DNA of 64,000 nucleotides, from the NCBI GenBank assembly GCA_964406795.1, contig CAYOTA010000005.1, forward strand, positions 1 through 64,000. Direction: 5' to 3'. The notes under the pieces were generated by a model. The model was given only the letters and a program-made list of their open reading frames with translations. It ran no database searches and had not been told where the DNA came from. This DNA is from JAGORM01 sp964406795. GTDB taxonomy: Bacteria > Patescibacteriota > Microgenomatia > Levybacterales > GWA1-39-11. Position numbers and translations under genes: made by a program. Below are positions 47,010 through 56,089 of this stretch, piece after piece. Each line of letters opens with the position of its first letter. The stretch's first letter is position 1.

Positions 47010-47339
47010 TTATGCTGCTTTTATTGCAGCTAGTGCTGACTCTACATTTCCTTCTTTTGCATGTGCTTGAGCTTGTGTTATAGCCTTCATTTCTCCTACA
47101 TGCTGAATTTCACCTTCTAAAAATCTCTCTATTGGGAGGAAAAACTGCCATTTGGTCGCTAATTCTTCCAGAAACACCCGCATTTCTTCTTGAGTTTTAA
47201 CGGTGTCTATTTTTTTGAGTACAAAATCCGCTATCACACTTAAATCGTACTCTCTTATAGCTCCCGCCTCAAGTGCATCTATTGACGTGTCTACAATCAT
47301 TTTCTCAATTTTTTTCTTTTCCTCTGGTGTTACTTCCAT
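47010..47339 (-). CDS. Hypothetical helical protein, 109 aa (paralogue of 23609-23950)
   Basis: Soluble helical protein of unknown family. TACAAT (47346-47351) sits six bases before the ATG at 47339, which rejects the longer reading up to 47699. The pattern AGAIREYDLSVIADFVLKKIDTVKTQEEMRVFLEELATKWQFFLPIERF is matched in spacing by the protein at 23609. It leads the operon with the 694-aa protein. Confidence 0.7.
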   Translation of the reverse strand: MEVTPEEKKKIEKMIVDTSIDALEAGAIREYDLSVIADFVLKKIDTVKTQEEMRVFLEELATKWQFFLPIERFLEGEIQHVGEMKAITQAQAHAKEGNVESALAAIKAA

Positions 47340-47570
47340 GGTACTATTGTATAGTTTCCTAAATGATCCTTCTTGACAGAAAGACAACGCTTCTTTCACA
47401 AGCGCCTCACAACTTAATATTACGGAAAAGCTTATAAGAAAGTCAACGCTATTTTCACACCAGGCACAAAAACTCTTTTTTTTGACCCATTTTGATGATC
47501 TTGCATGCAAATGTTTCACGAGGTAAGCTGAATAGTAGAAATTGCTTGATTGCTTTCTTGTTAGATTGTT

Positions 47571-47951
47571 ATGGAAAATACTCAATACCTTACTGTTGAA
47601 AAGCTTTCGTGCTACAAAAGGTCGTTTGAGTTGTCGAATTATGTGTGGGGCTTGGTTATAAAATGGCACACTCTCGCAAGACACACTATTGGCGCACAAC
47701 TTATACGCTCTACCGACTCTATATCAGCGAATATTGCTGAAGGATTTGGAAGATACTCAAAAAAAGACAAGACTAAGTTTTATTATATTGGGTATGCCTC
47801 CACACTGGAATCTGTAGACTGGACTAAGAAAGCTTTCGCAAGACATGTCGTAACCAAAGAAGAGTTTGATCACATTGTAATAGAGTTGTCTGCCTTGCCT
47901 AAAGAAATTCACCAGTTGATTAATTTTACAAATAAAAAGCTAACGATATAA
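47571..47951 (+). CDS. Four-helix-bundle protein (S23/IVS-type)
   Basis: A 126-aa TIGR02436-family protein (CYKRSFELSNYVWGLVIKWHTLARHTIGAQLIRSTDSISANIAEGFGRYSKKDKTKFYYIGYASTLESVDWTKKAF). It is only distantly similar to the copy at 39934. The flanks (47541-47570 and 47997-48026) are imperfect inverted matches rich in ATTGCT/AGCAAT words, again suggesting a unit that inserts between genes. Function unknown. Confidence 0.88.
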   Translation: MENTQYLTVEKLSCYKRSFELSNYVWGLVIKWHTLARHTIGAQLIRSTDSISANIAEGFGRYSKKDKTKFYYIGYASTLESVDWTKKAFARHVVTKEEFDHIVIELSALPKEIHQLINFTNKKLTI

Positions 47952-48042
47952 CGCAAGTATTTGCTACCTTACTAAACGGCTTGTCTGCTATTTTAAACAA
48001 TTTTAGCAATGCAGCAATTAGACAATTAATTTATTTATATTT

Positions 48043-49218
48043 ATGGAGAACCACCCAATCCCACAAGACGTTACCGGATTTAAATTTAGACTTATAGGAT
48101 CTATAACGCTCAAGCAGTTTTTGTATTTACTAGGTGCCGGCGGAATAGATCTTGCCCTCTACTTTTTGCCTATCCCAATATTTGTCAAGATTCCCTTAAT
48201 GGTAATTCCAGCAATTATTGCACTTGGTCTCGCATTTGTGCCAATTGACGGACGACCCATGGACAAAATGATCATGAATTTTTTGCGTGCGCTACCTGCT
48301 GAAAACGAATTCATTTTTAGGAAAAAAGGTGCTGATATGCCCTACTTTGATTTCCAGGCGCCTGTCAGGGCAAAAACAAGTGTTCCGGCACCAGATTCCC
48401 GTGCGTCTCAAAAAGCAATTTTATTTAGTCAACTTTCAAAGTCATACTTCAACGCAGATGAAGACGAACAGCAGGGGATTCAAAATGTAACGTCTTTGTT
48501 CCAAACAGGTGGCGCCCCAACAGCGGGTTTTGTAAACAGAGTAATTAAGGCTGATGAGGCACCAGCTGCAACAGCTCCAGTTCCATTACCACAGGCTCCT
48601 TTAGATGAAGCGTCAACCCAAATCACAGACCTGGCAAAACCAGTTATGCCTTCTGAAATTGCAAAATCTACACAGACACCAAATGCCAGCGCCCCAGCTC
48701 CATTACCAAAAGAGGTTGCACCTGCTGCAGAACCTGTACCCACTCCACTGCCATCTCCAGCACCCTTGGAAAACCTTGTGATTGAAGCTCAACCCACCAC
48801 CCAACCAGTAATGCAAACCGTAGTACAAGTGGCAGCTGTGCCACAAGATGTCCAAGAAGCACCCAACACAACACAACCTGTCTCTACCGCCCCGCGCGCG
48901 TCCTATGAGGCACCAAATGTTATAGAAGGAATTGTGCGTGACCCCCGCGGCAAACCGCTTCCTCATGTAATTGTGGAGATCCTGGATGAAAACAACATTC
49001 CAAAACGCACATTCAGAACAGGACAAAACGGTATGTTTATATCGGCAACCGCCATGGCACCCGGCACATACACTATTCACCTAGAGGACACGCTTAAAAA
49101 GCAGGATTTTACAGATAAAACAATTGAGGTTAACGGATCAGTGCTTCCCGTTATTGAAATAACGTCAGTAGATCAGCGGGAAAAATTACGCCGAGAATTA
49201 TTTGGACAAACTATATGA
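48043..49218 (+). CDS. PrgI-family T4SS protein with C-terminal carboxypeptidase-regulatory-like domain
   Basis: A 391-aa protein. The first ~95 residues are PrgI/VirB3-like: HPIPQDVTGFKFRLIGSITLKQFLYLLGAGGIDLALYF with two membrane segments, then RPMDKMIMNFLRALPAENEF. A Pro/Ala/Thr-rich linker (about 120-290) follows. The last domain is an Ig-like carboxypeptidase-regulatory fold (NVIEGIVRDPRGKPLPHVIVEILDENNIPKRTFRTGQNGMF). PrgI proteins normally stop after the membrane part, so the extension is unusual. It is followed by VirB4 components, as in many T4SS. Confidence 0.85.
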   Translation: MENHPIPQDVTGFKFRLIGSITLKQFLYLLGAGGIDLALYFLPIPIFVKIPLMVIPAIIALGLAFVPIDGRPMDKMIMNFLRALPAENEFIFRKKGADMPYFDFQAPVRAKTSVPAPDSRASQKAILFSQLSKSYFNADEDEQQGIQNVTSLFQTGGAPTAGFVNRVIKADEAPAATAPVPLPQAPLDEASTQITDLAKPVMPSEIAKSTQTPNASAPAPLPKEVAPAAEPVPTPLPSPAPLENLVIEAQPTTQPVMQTVVQVAAVPQDVQEAPNTTQPVSTAPRASYEAPNVIEGIVRDPRGKPLPHVIVEILDENNIPKRTFRTGQNGMFISATAMAPGTYTIHLEDTLKKQDFTDKTIEVNGSVLPVIEITSVDQREKLRRELFGQTI

Positions 49219-49251
49219 GCAAGAAGGATGTTTCATCCATAATTTAAAATT

Positions 49252-49860
49252 ATGTCTAAAATTAAATCGACTACACAACAATTTATTGAGATCGAAGATA
49301 TTCACGATGAAGTGGTGCTTTTAAGAGGACGCAATGCCTGCTCTATCTTGGAAGTTTCCAGTGTTAACTTCTTTTTACTCTCTCAAGACGAACAAAACGC
49401 ACGCGTGTATGGCTACATGTCGCTTTTGAATTCTTTGTCATTTGCAATTCAAATAGTGATTATTTCCAAACGCATAGATTTGACCTCTTATCTGGGCTCT
49501 CTAGATCACAAAATATCAGTTACTCAAAACGCCAGGGTGTCTGAGCATTTACGCTTATACCGCGATTTTATCCAAGAACTTATTAAAGACGCTGGTCTAT
49601 TGGACAAAAAAACGTATGTGGTAATTCCTTTTACATCCCTTGAGTTAGGACCTACTGTCGGCAAAAAAGACTATGCCCAGCGGGTAAATGATTCCATTGC
49701 CACCAAACGCACAAACGTTATGACACAAATTGAAAGAATTGGTCTTTCCAGCAGAGTGCTTAAGGCCGAAGAATTATCCCGCGTGTTTTTTGAGCTGTTT
49801 AACCAACAAAATATCACAACTGACTTTAGCTCAAGCGACATTAAGAACATAATCATCTAA
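49252..49860 (+). CDS. TraC/VirB4 N-terminal-domain-like protein, stand-alone
   Basis: A 202-aa soluble protein (STTQQFIEIEDIHDEVVLLRGRNACSILEVSSVNFFLLSQDEQNARVYGYMSLLNSLSFAIQIVIISKRIDL). This resembles the N-terminal domain of TrsE/TraC-type VirB4 ATPases, which is separate from the motor in many CPR genomes. It lies between PrgI and the VirB4 motor gene on the same strand. It probably binds the motor or the membrane ring (inference). Confidence 0.78.
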   Translation: MSKIKSTTQQFIEIEDIHDEVVLLRGRNACSILEVSSVNFFLLSQDEQNARVYGYMSLLNSLSFAIQIVIISKRIDLTSYLGSLDHKISVTQNARVSEHLRLYRDFIQELIKDAGLLDKKTYVVIPFTSLELGPTVGKKDYAQRVNDSIATKRTNVMTQIERIGLSSRVLKAEELSRVFFELFNQQNITTDFSSSDIKNIII

Positions 49861-49946
49861 ATTTATCTAACAACTAACAGGTCTCATCTAAAATTGATGG
49901 AAAAAATAAATGATAGATTATAGATAATACATAATAAATTAAATAT

Positions 49947-52112
49947 ATGTTTGGAATAGGTAAAAAAAATAAAAAACAACAGGCACAGCAGGTTGCAGCG
50001 CCACTTGTAGCTGGACAGCCAGTTAAACCAGGAGCAGTGCCTGCTGCTGCAGGAACTATGATGCCGCAAAAAGCGGCACAGACAGCACTGAATCAAGGCA
50101 TTCAAACCTTGAAACAAGGCTCGGTGTCACTTGTGGACCTTATTGCGCCCTCATCTGTTGAAGTGGATTTTAAAAACATCCGCGTAGGAGATGCATTTTA
50201 TAGAACGTTTATTGTAGTAGATTATCCGCGTGAAGTGTCCCCGAGCTGGCTATCTGTTTTAATTGACTACAAAGAAACCATGAATATCTCTATGTTTGTG
50301 TATCCTGTCGAAAGTAAGGATATTTTGTCCAACTTACGACGCAAGGTTGCAGAAATGGAAGCAACACTTGAGTCTGACGCCAAAAACGGAATTGAATCAG
50401 ATCCTAAAGTACGTGCTGCACTTGAAGACGCAATTGCGCTGCGTGAAGAGTTGGCCCGCGGCCTAGAACGATTCTTTCAGTTTGGACTCTATATAACGCT
50501 TTCAGCCAAAAGTATTGAGGAGCTGGATCGCAAAACAAATGAATTAACATCACTGCTTGCCTCCAACTTGCTTGTCATTAAACCCGCTACTCTTCAGATG
50601 GAAGATGGGTTTAAAACAACGCTTCCAATTGGGCAAGATAAATTATTTGTAACTCGCAACATGGATACCACGTCAGTTGCGTCCACCTTCCCGTTTACGT
50701 CATATGAAATTTCGCATCCTAATGGTATTTTTTACGGTGTTAACACCCTCAACAACTCACTTGTAATAGTTGACCGATTTTCGTTTGAAAACGCAAATTC
50801 TGTGGTTTTTGGAAAATCAGGATCAGGAAAATCATTCTTGGTAAAACTTGAGATTTTGCGCCAAATGATGTTTGACGCAGAAATATTAATTATTGATCCG
50901 GAAGATGAATACAGAACCTTGTCTCACGCACTGGACGGAGAATACATTTCATTTTCCAAAGACTCTGAAGTGCGCATAAACCCTTTTGCACTGTTATCAG
51001 ATGATAGAACTGAGGCACAATTGGGTATTAAAATACTGTCTCTTCACTCACTTCTCAAAACCATGTTAGGTGCCTTTTCGCCAACACAGGAAGCAATTCT
51101 TGACCGCTCGCTTGTTCTAACATACAAGCAAAAAGGAATAACACCGGATCCTGCAACTTACTCAAACGAAGCACCAATTCTGGAAGATCTGTATAAAACT
51201 CTTTTAAACGTGGAAGAACCGGAAGCAAAAGACCTAGCGTTTAGACTGGAAAAATATGTAAAAGGAGGATTTGCAGGGCTGCTCAATGCCCAGACAAATT
51301 ATGACGTTAAAAACCAGCTGACAGTGTTTTCCATAAAACAGCTTGAAGACGCCCTGCGCCCTGTGGCAATGCAGGTTATTTTGGACTTTATTTGGAACAG
51401 AGTCAGAACAAAACTCAAGAAAAGAATCCTGATTGTAGATGAGGCTTGGTACTTAATGCGAAATCCAGACTCTGCCGCTTTTCTCCAGGGAATTGCAAAA
51501 CGTGCACGCAAATATTACCTAGGTGTGACGACTTTAACTCAGGATATTGAAGACTTTTTGTCATCAGACTATGGGAAGGCAATTTTGTCCAATTCCTCTA
51601 TGCAAATACTGCTAAAACAGAATTCATCAGAGGTTGAAGTGCTTGCTTCCACCCTAAATCTATCTGAAGGAGAAAAACAGTTTTTGCTAACCGCCCAGGT
51701 GGGTGAAGGACTCTTTTTTGCAGGACAAAATCACATAACCGCGCAGTTCTTGGCTTCTAACTTTGAGTACCAGCTTATTACGTCAAAGCCGCAAGATATT
51801 TTAGATGAAGAAAGCAGAAACCTGCCTCCACAAGCGGAACAAATTATACAGGCTGACGCACAAACTCAAGCAACAGTTGAACAGCCAGTGACTCCTCCTC
51901 AACCTCTTGCGCCTGCGCCTGCGCCGGGTATTCAAGCACCTGAGGTAGCCTATGAGGCGCCACAAATTGTACCGGCAAATCCAGAACAGCCTATTGCACA
52001 ACCTCAACCTGCCGTTCAGCCCGCTACGCCTCAACCAGCCGCACCTGTGCAAAACCCTACTCCGCCAATACAACCGGGCCCGCAACCTGTGGAGCCAACT
52101 ACTCCTAGATAA
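49947..52112 (+). CDS. VirB4/TraC-like T4SS motor ATPase
   Basis: A 721-aa ATPase. The N-terminus is Lys/Ala-rich and disordered. A middle domain (FKNIRVGDAFYRTFIVVDYPREVSPSWLSVLIDY) is followed by Walker A SVVFGKSGSGKSFLVKLE and Walker B KKRILIVDEAWYLMRN. A motif-C-like block is YLGVTTLTQDIEDFLSSDYGKAILSNSS. The last ~100 residues are Pro/Gln/Ala-rich and disordered. VirB4 powers pilus assembly and substrate passage. It lies between the TraC-N-like gene and the lytic transglycosylase gene. Confidence 0.93.
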   Translation: MFGIGKKNKKQQAQQVAAPLVAGQPVKPGAVPAAAGTMMPQKAAQTALNQGIQTLKQGSVSLVDLIAPSSVEVDFKNIRVGDAFYRTFIVVDYPREVSPSWLSVLIDYKETMNISMFVYPVESKDILSNLRRKVAEMEATLESDAKNGIESDPKVRAALEDAIALREELARGLERFFQFGLYITLSAKSIEELDRKTNELTSLLASNLLVIKPATLQMEDGFKTTLPIGQDKLFVTRNMDTTSVASTFPFTSYEISHPNGIFYGVNTLNNSLVIVDRFSFENANSVVFGKSGSGKSFLVKLEILRQMMFDAEILIIDPEDEYRTLSHALDGEYISFSKDSEVRINPFALLSDDRTEAQLGIKILSLHSLLKTMLGAFSPTQEAILDRSLVLTYKQKGITPDPATYSNEAPILEDLYKTLLNVEEPEAKDLAFRLEKYVKGGFAGLLNAQTNYDVKNQLTVFSIKQLEDALRPVAMQVILDFIWNRVRTKLKKRILIVDEAWYLMRNPDSAAFLQGIAKRARKYYLGVTTLTQDIEDFLSSDYGKAILSNSSMQILLKQNSSEVEVLASTLNLSEGEKQFLLTAQVGEGLFFAGQNHITAQFLASNFEYQLITSKPQDILDEESRNLPPQAEQIIQADAQTQATVEQPVTPPQPLAPAPAPGIQAPEVAYEAPQIVPANPEQPIAQPQPAVQPATPQPAAPVQNPTPPIQPGPQPVEPTTPR

Positions 52113-52114
52113 GT

Positions 52115-55003
52115 ATGGCAACAGCAACGACAGATACTACAAGGCTTCGTGAGCAAATTAAGAGCTTAGAGCTTGATGACATTGCAATAGAAAGAGAAGT
52201 TAGAAAAGGATTATTAACTATTGAGGAAGGCAAAAAAAGAAAAGCCGAAATTGACACGCAACGAAGCAAAATAAGCAAAGAACTACAACACGCAGAAACA
52301 GAAACTCCCCATGATGAAAAAAAACATAAAGATGACAAGCATGAAAAGGAACAACTAATACCGAATAAACAAACCGAGGAGGCAGAGGCTGATACCGTTA
52401 CTAGCCCTACAAGCTCATCGACCACTGAAGTTACTGAAAACATATCTACCACCCAACCAACTACTACCATAACTGCTTCGCCAGGTTCTGATTCTCCTTC
52501 CACGTCAGCTGTGAACCTAACACCAGCTTTCTCATCCTCTACAACGCAAGATGTGCCCATAGATTCTCCGCCTCAAAATCAAACACCCAAAATAACGTAT
52601 AGTGAGCCAAAACCTACAACACTCCCTCTAAATACACAAAGCTCGACATCAGACGAATTAGCACCAACTATTCAAAAGGCAACTTCTGCCACCGAGATTA
52701 AAACAGCTCCTTTTGCAGTACAGCCCCCAACCCCAATTGCAAAGCGAACTATTTTAAAGGCAATTGGAAAAGCAGCCCTACAAAAAACCGGAAGTGTTTA
52801 TAAATATACTCCGCTTGGATTTTTAGTTGGACAACTTGATCTTGGAGAAAAAGAACGAGAATTTGCAAAAAACACCACAAAAACTATTCTTTCAGCACCT
52901 AAAACTCTCACAAAAGCATCAAGTAATGCTGCCAAAACTGGCGCCTTAACAGCCCTTAAATATACACCTGGAGGATTACTGTGGGAGCACTTAGTTCCGG
53001 AGAGTATAAAAACAAACATAAAAGCGGCACTGCACACGAATTTTATTAAGAACCCTCCCCTGAAAATAGATATAAAAGGAACAACCAAATCCGGGGGCAA
53101 AAAAGCCATTAATAATTATTCAAAATTCTATAAATATACCCCGCTTGGTCTGATTTGGAAAAGTTTTGTTCCTAAGTCAACCCAGGATATGTTGGGGGGT
53201 ATTGCTAAAAATCCTAAAACAATCACTCAAAATAAATTTAAGGAAGTCAAAAATAAACAAACACAAGTAGTCAAAAGTGCTTCTAAATCTGTGTTCGGGA
53301 AGTACGCCAGTGCCTATAAGAAATATACCCCTCTTGGTCTACTTTATAAGGCCATTCCTGAGGACAAAAAACAAAAAGCCAAAAAATCTATTAAATCAGC
53401 CAAGGAATACCAAAAGGCATGGAACAAAGGAATTGTATCCAAAGCGCTTAAAAAGGGGTATGACAGGCTTGGTCTGCTTCAAAAGATTAGAAATTCAAAG
53501 GTTTGGCAGTCAAAAGCATGGAAATATGGAAAATATGCTGTTTCCCCACTGGGGGCTGCCATGTATGACCGCAAACAGTATCTAAAAAAACAGAATCAAA
53601 AAGTACAAAGCGGACAAACACTTCCACCTTCAAAACTAAGATCTGCACTACAGGGGAAAAATCCATATGCTGAATGGACTTCTCCCAAAAGTCTTTCCAA
53701 CAAATTCTGGAATAAAGCTTGGAATAAATTTGGAACACCGGGTGCGGGAAATGTAAATAATGCATTGGGACGAAAGATAGGAAATAAGGCGGGTGGGAAA
53801 GCAGCCAAGAAAGTGGGCCAACAACTGGCAAAAAAGGCTGTTCAAACTGCTGTTCAAACTGGTGCACGCGCGCTTATTTTTAACCCCGTAACGCTTGGTT
53901 TTATTGGAATTGCAGTGCTCGTACTAATTGCAGCAATAACCCTTATCATAATAATTTCATCCATTATGGGGGGCGGAGACTCTGGAGGCGGTAATGGAAA
54001 TGATGAGGAAAATAACGGCAATACTCCTGTTGCAAACCCCATTCCCGGTTTTACTCTGACACTTACGGGCCCGCCTTCCATTAACACCTGCGGTGACACA
54101 AGCGCCCCGGAGTGTGTTATTGAATACTCAGCAACCTATTCACAGCCGCAACAAGGCACAAGGCTTGATACTATTACGGTCTACAATGATCTTCCCACCA
54201 ATACAGAGTTTGTGAGCGCAGGTCCAACAGCAGAGTACGACGCTAACGCTAAAAGAGTGTCGTGGAAACTCTCTGATACAACAAACGCATCACCACTTAT
54301 AGTAAGGCTCAGACCAACACAAAATAATATTCGAGTGAATAATACGGTGTATGCTCTCGCAACACCTGCGGGAGGCGGTATGATTGCGCCGCCATCAGAC
54401 AGTTTGGTTGCAACCTTTGAGGCAGCGGCAAGAGAATACAATGTCCCATCAGCTCTCACGCGCGCTATTGCAAAAACAGAAAGTGGAGCACACGACACAT
54501 ACAGTAACGATGACTTTACAACTTTTAATCAGTCTGGCTGGTTTACAGGTCTTGCTGATGATGCCCCAACCAAAGACCAGCTCCCGGAACTAATTCAGCG
54601 TGGATATGCTTATAATACGTGCGCCTATCCAAAAAGTAACCCAATTTGCCCTGGTTCTGATGTAAGGGGAATAACGCAATTTCTCAATACTACTTGGGAT
54701 AGTGTTAAAGATAGGATTCCTACTATAAGTGGTGCCTCGGGAGACAGAAGATACGCAACTGATGCAGTATATGGCCAAGCAAGACACACACGGGATATAA
54801 TAGAGAGATATGATGGAGATTTTGGCTTTAGCAACAACCCCACAGACTTTACTGAAGCACAGGTTAGGGCGATTGCCATATCCTATTGTGCGGGCAATCC
54901 CTTCGCAAATATTAATGTGCCTGCCTGTAGTAATACTAGCGGAACATATGACACTAAAGTCTGGAATTTTTATCAAGAAATAAGAGCAACACAAAACCAA
55001 TGA
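52115..55003 (+). CDS. Large membrane protein: repeat region, TM, Ig/DUF11-like domain, lytic transglycosylase
   Basis: A 962-aa protein. The N-terminus is a short coiled coil with Thr/Pro/Ser-rich disorder (1-210). A basic region with four copies of a KYTPLGLLW-type motif starts near residues 228, 282, 339 and 402. A membrane segment follows (TLGFIGIAVLVLIAAITLIIIISSIMG, about 592-618), then a DUF11/Ig-like domain (CVIEYSATYS...). The C-terminal lysozyme-like domain (about 766-962) has SALTRAIAKTESGAH, GITQFLNTTWD and AQVRAIAISYCAGN. This fits a VirB1-like wall-cutting enzyme that opens the wall for the T4SS. It starts two bases after VirB4 and overlaps the next gene (ATGA). Confidence 0.82.
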   Translation: MATATTDTTRLREQIKSLELDDIAIEREVRKGLLTIEEGKKRKAEIDTQRSKISKELQHAETETPHDEKKHKDDKHEKEQLIPNKQTEEAEADTVTSPTSSSTTEVTENISTTQPTTTITASPGSDSPSTSAVNLTPAFSSSTTQDVPIDSPPQNQTPKITYSEPKPTTLPLNTQSSTSDELAPTIQKATSATEIKTAPFAVQPPTPIAKRTILKAIGKAALQKTGSVYKYTPLGFLVGQLDLGEKEREFAKNTTKTILSAPKTLTKASSNAAKTGALTALKYTPGGLLWEHLVPESIKTNIKAALHTNFIKNPPLKIDIKGTTKSGGKKAINNYSKFYKYTPLGLIWKSFVPKSTQDMLGGIAKNPKTITQNKFKEVKNKQTQVVKSASKSVFGKYASAYKKYTPLGLLYKAIPEDKKQKAKKSIKSAKEYQKAWNKGIVSKALKKGYDRLGLLQKIRNSKVWQSKAWKYGKYAVSPLGAAMYDRKQYLKKQNQKVQSGQTLPPSKLRSALQGKNPYAEWTSPKSLSNKFWNKAWNKFGTPGAGNVNNALGRKIGNKAGGKAAKKVGQQLAKKAVQTAVQTGARALIFNPVTLGFIGIAVLVLIAAITLIIIISSIMGGGDSGGGNGNDEENNGNTPVANPIPGFTLTLTGPPSINTCGDTSAPECVIEYSATYSQPQQGTRLDTITVYNDLPTNTEFVSAGPTAEYDANAKRVSWKLSDTTNASPLIVRLRPTQNNIRVNNTVYALATPAGGGMIAPPSDSLVATFEAAAREYNVPSALTRAIAKTESGAHDTYSNDDFTTFNQSGWFTGLADDAPTKDQLPELIQRGYAYNTCAYPKSNPICPGSDVRGITQFLNTTWDSVKDRIPTISGASGDRRYATDAVYGQARHTRDIIERYDGDFGFSNNPTDFTEAQVRAIAISYCAGNPFANINVPACSNTSGTYDTKVWNFYQEIRATQNQ

Positions 55004-55380
55004 GAAAACTAATATTTATACTTACAGCAGGAGTTATTGTTCTACTAATTATTGTGGCTTTCTTCTTTATACAGTCCCAGAAAACCATAACCCCTCCACT
55101 CACGCCACCTCAACCGACACCGTTCCAACTGTCCAACCCCTCGCCTTCTATCACTACACAAACTAACCCTCTTGAAGCATATGAGCTGTTAAAGCAGGTG
55201 CCTTACTCTTCTACAGGCTTTAACATTGAATACCTTACTGTTTCAGAAGTTTTGATGATAACAATCAAAGAAAGCCCTGTGGAAGCCCAGAAACAGGCTG
55301 CGCTCAGCTGGATACAAGATCAAGGTTTTGACCCTCAAGATTTCAATATTCAGTACAACATCTATCCATACTTGCAATGA
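55000..55380 (+). CDS. Small membrane-anchored hypothetical protein, 126 aa
   Basis: One N-terminal membrane segment (LIFILTAGVIVLLIIVAFFFI) is followed by a Pro/Thr/Gln linker. A small domain follows (NPLEAYELLKQVPYSSTGFNIEYLTVSEVLMITIKESPVEAQKQAALSWIQDQGFDPQDF). Family not recognised. Both ends overlap neighbours by four bases, which shows a tightly coupled operon with the transglycosylase and the metallopeptidase. Confidence 0.7.
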   Translation: MRKLIFILTAGVIVLLIIVAFFFIQSQKTITPPLTPPQPTPFQLSNPSPSITTQTNPLEAYELLKQVPYSSTGFNIEYLTVSEVLMITIKESPVEAQKQAALSWIQDQGFDPQDFNIQYNIYPYLQ

Positions 55381-56081
55381 ATACTATTATTAAACCGTTT
55401 ACCATATCTGTATGTCTGTTGCTTTTTTTTACTACGATAACTCACGCTCAATTAAAAACAACCAGCAATACTGTTACAACTAATATCGGAACCCCTCCCT
55501 CTACAACGGCGCCGAATGTGGAGGATACAAACCTGAGGCAAGCTTTAATTGACACTTTTGGGATAACAATGAATGGATTTGATACAACGCATCTTAGATG
55601 GACCTGGGAAAAACTCCACGAAACAAACAATACAACATTTCCCAGCCTTCTAAGAGGGTCTATTATCCAGGCACAACCATCAGGAATATCTTCACAAGTT
55701 GGATGTTTTGGAGGAGAAGTATCTCTCTATCTGGGACAATACCAAGGTGAGGCTTTTTTTAAGTTTATATTAATTCATGAATTGGCTCATATTGCCCAGA
55801 AGTGTCCACTGCGCGAACAAAACAGGGTCGTAGAACACGCGAATGCGCTTGCGAGAGAGGGTTATATTGCATATTACCCAGCCAACACGGTACTGTGTGT
55901 GGGAGGAGATAATGGTGTAAATGAAGACTATGCCGATACATTAGCTTACTATTTTAATCCGAATGCGGGATTTTCTTCAGGACCATTAAGCTGTACAGGG
56001 CCTGCAGGACAAAATGCCCCTCCTAATCCATACCTAGGAGGCAAATTTCCATTGCACAAAGCGGTGGCTGAATCTCTATAA
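55377..56081 (+). CDS. Secreted HExxH metallopeptidase-like protein
   Basis: A 234-aa protein with a signal peptide (PFTISVCLLLFFTTITHAQ). It has a zinc-peptidase helix (FKFILIHELAHIAQKC) and an acidic helix further on (NEDYADTLAYYFN) that could give the third ligand. Four or more Cys could form disulfides outside the cell. It is coupled by a 4-base overlap to the upstream gene at the end of the T4SS-like operon. It might process envelope or pilin components (inference). Confidence 0.72.
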   Translation: MNTIIKPFTISVCLLLFFTTITHAQLKTTSNTVTTNIGTPPSTTAPNVEDTNLRQALIDTFGITMNGFDTTHLRWTWEKLHETNNTTFPSLLRGSIIQAQPSGISSQVGCFGGEVSLYLGQYQGEAFFKFILIHELAHIAQKCPLREQNRVVEHANALAREGYIAYYPANTVLCVGGDNGVNEDYADTLAYYFNPNAGFSSGPLSCTGPAGQNAPPNPYLGGKFPLHKAVAESL

Positions 56082-56089
56082 TTATTTTT

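Noticed and set aside
47340..47699. N-terminal extension of the 47010 protein to 47699
   Set aside because: The extension overlaps the divergent four-helix-bundle gene. The ATG at 47339 has a -10 six bases upstream.
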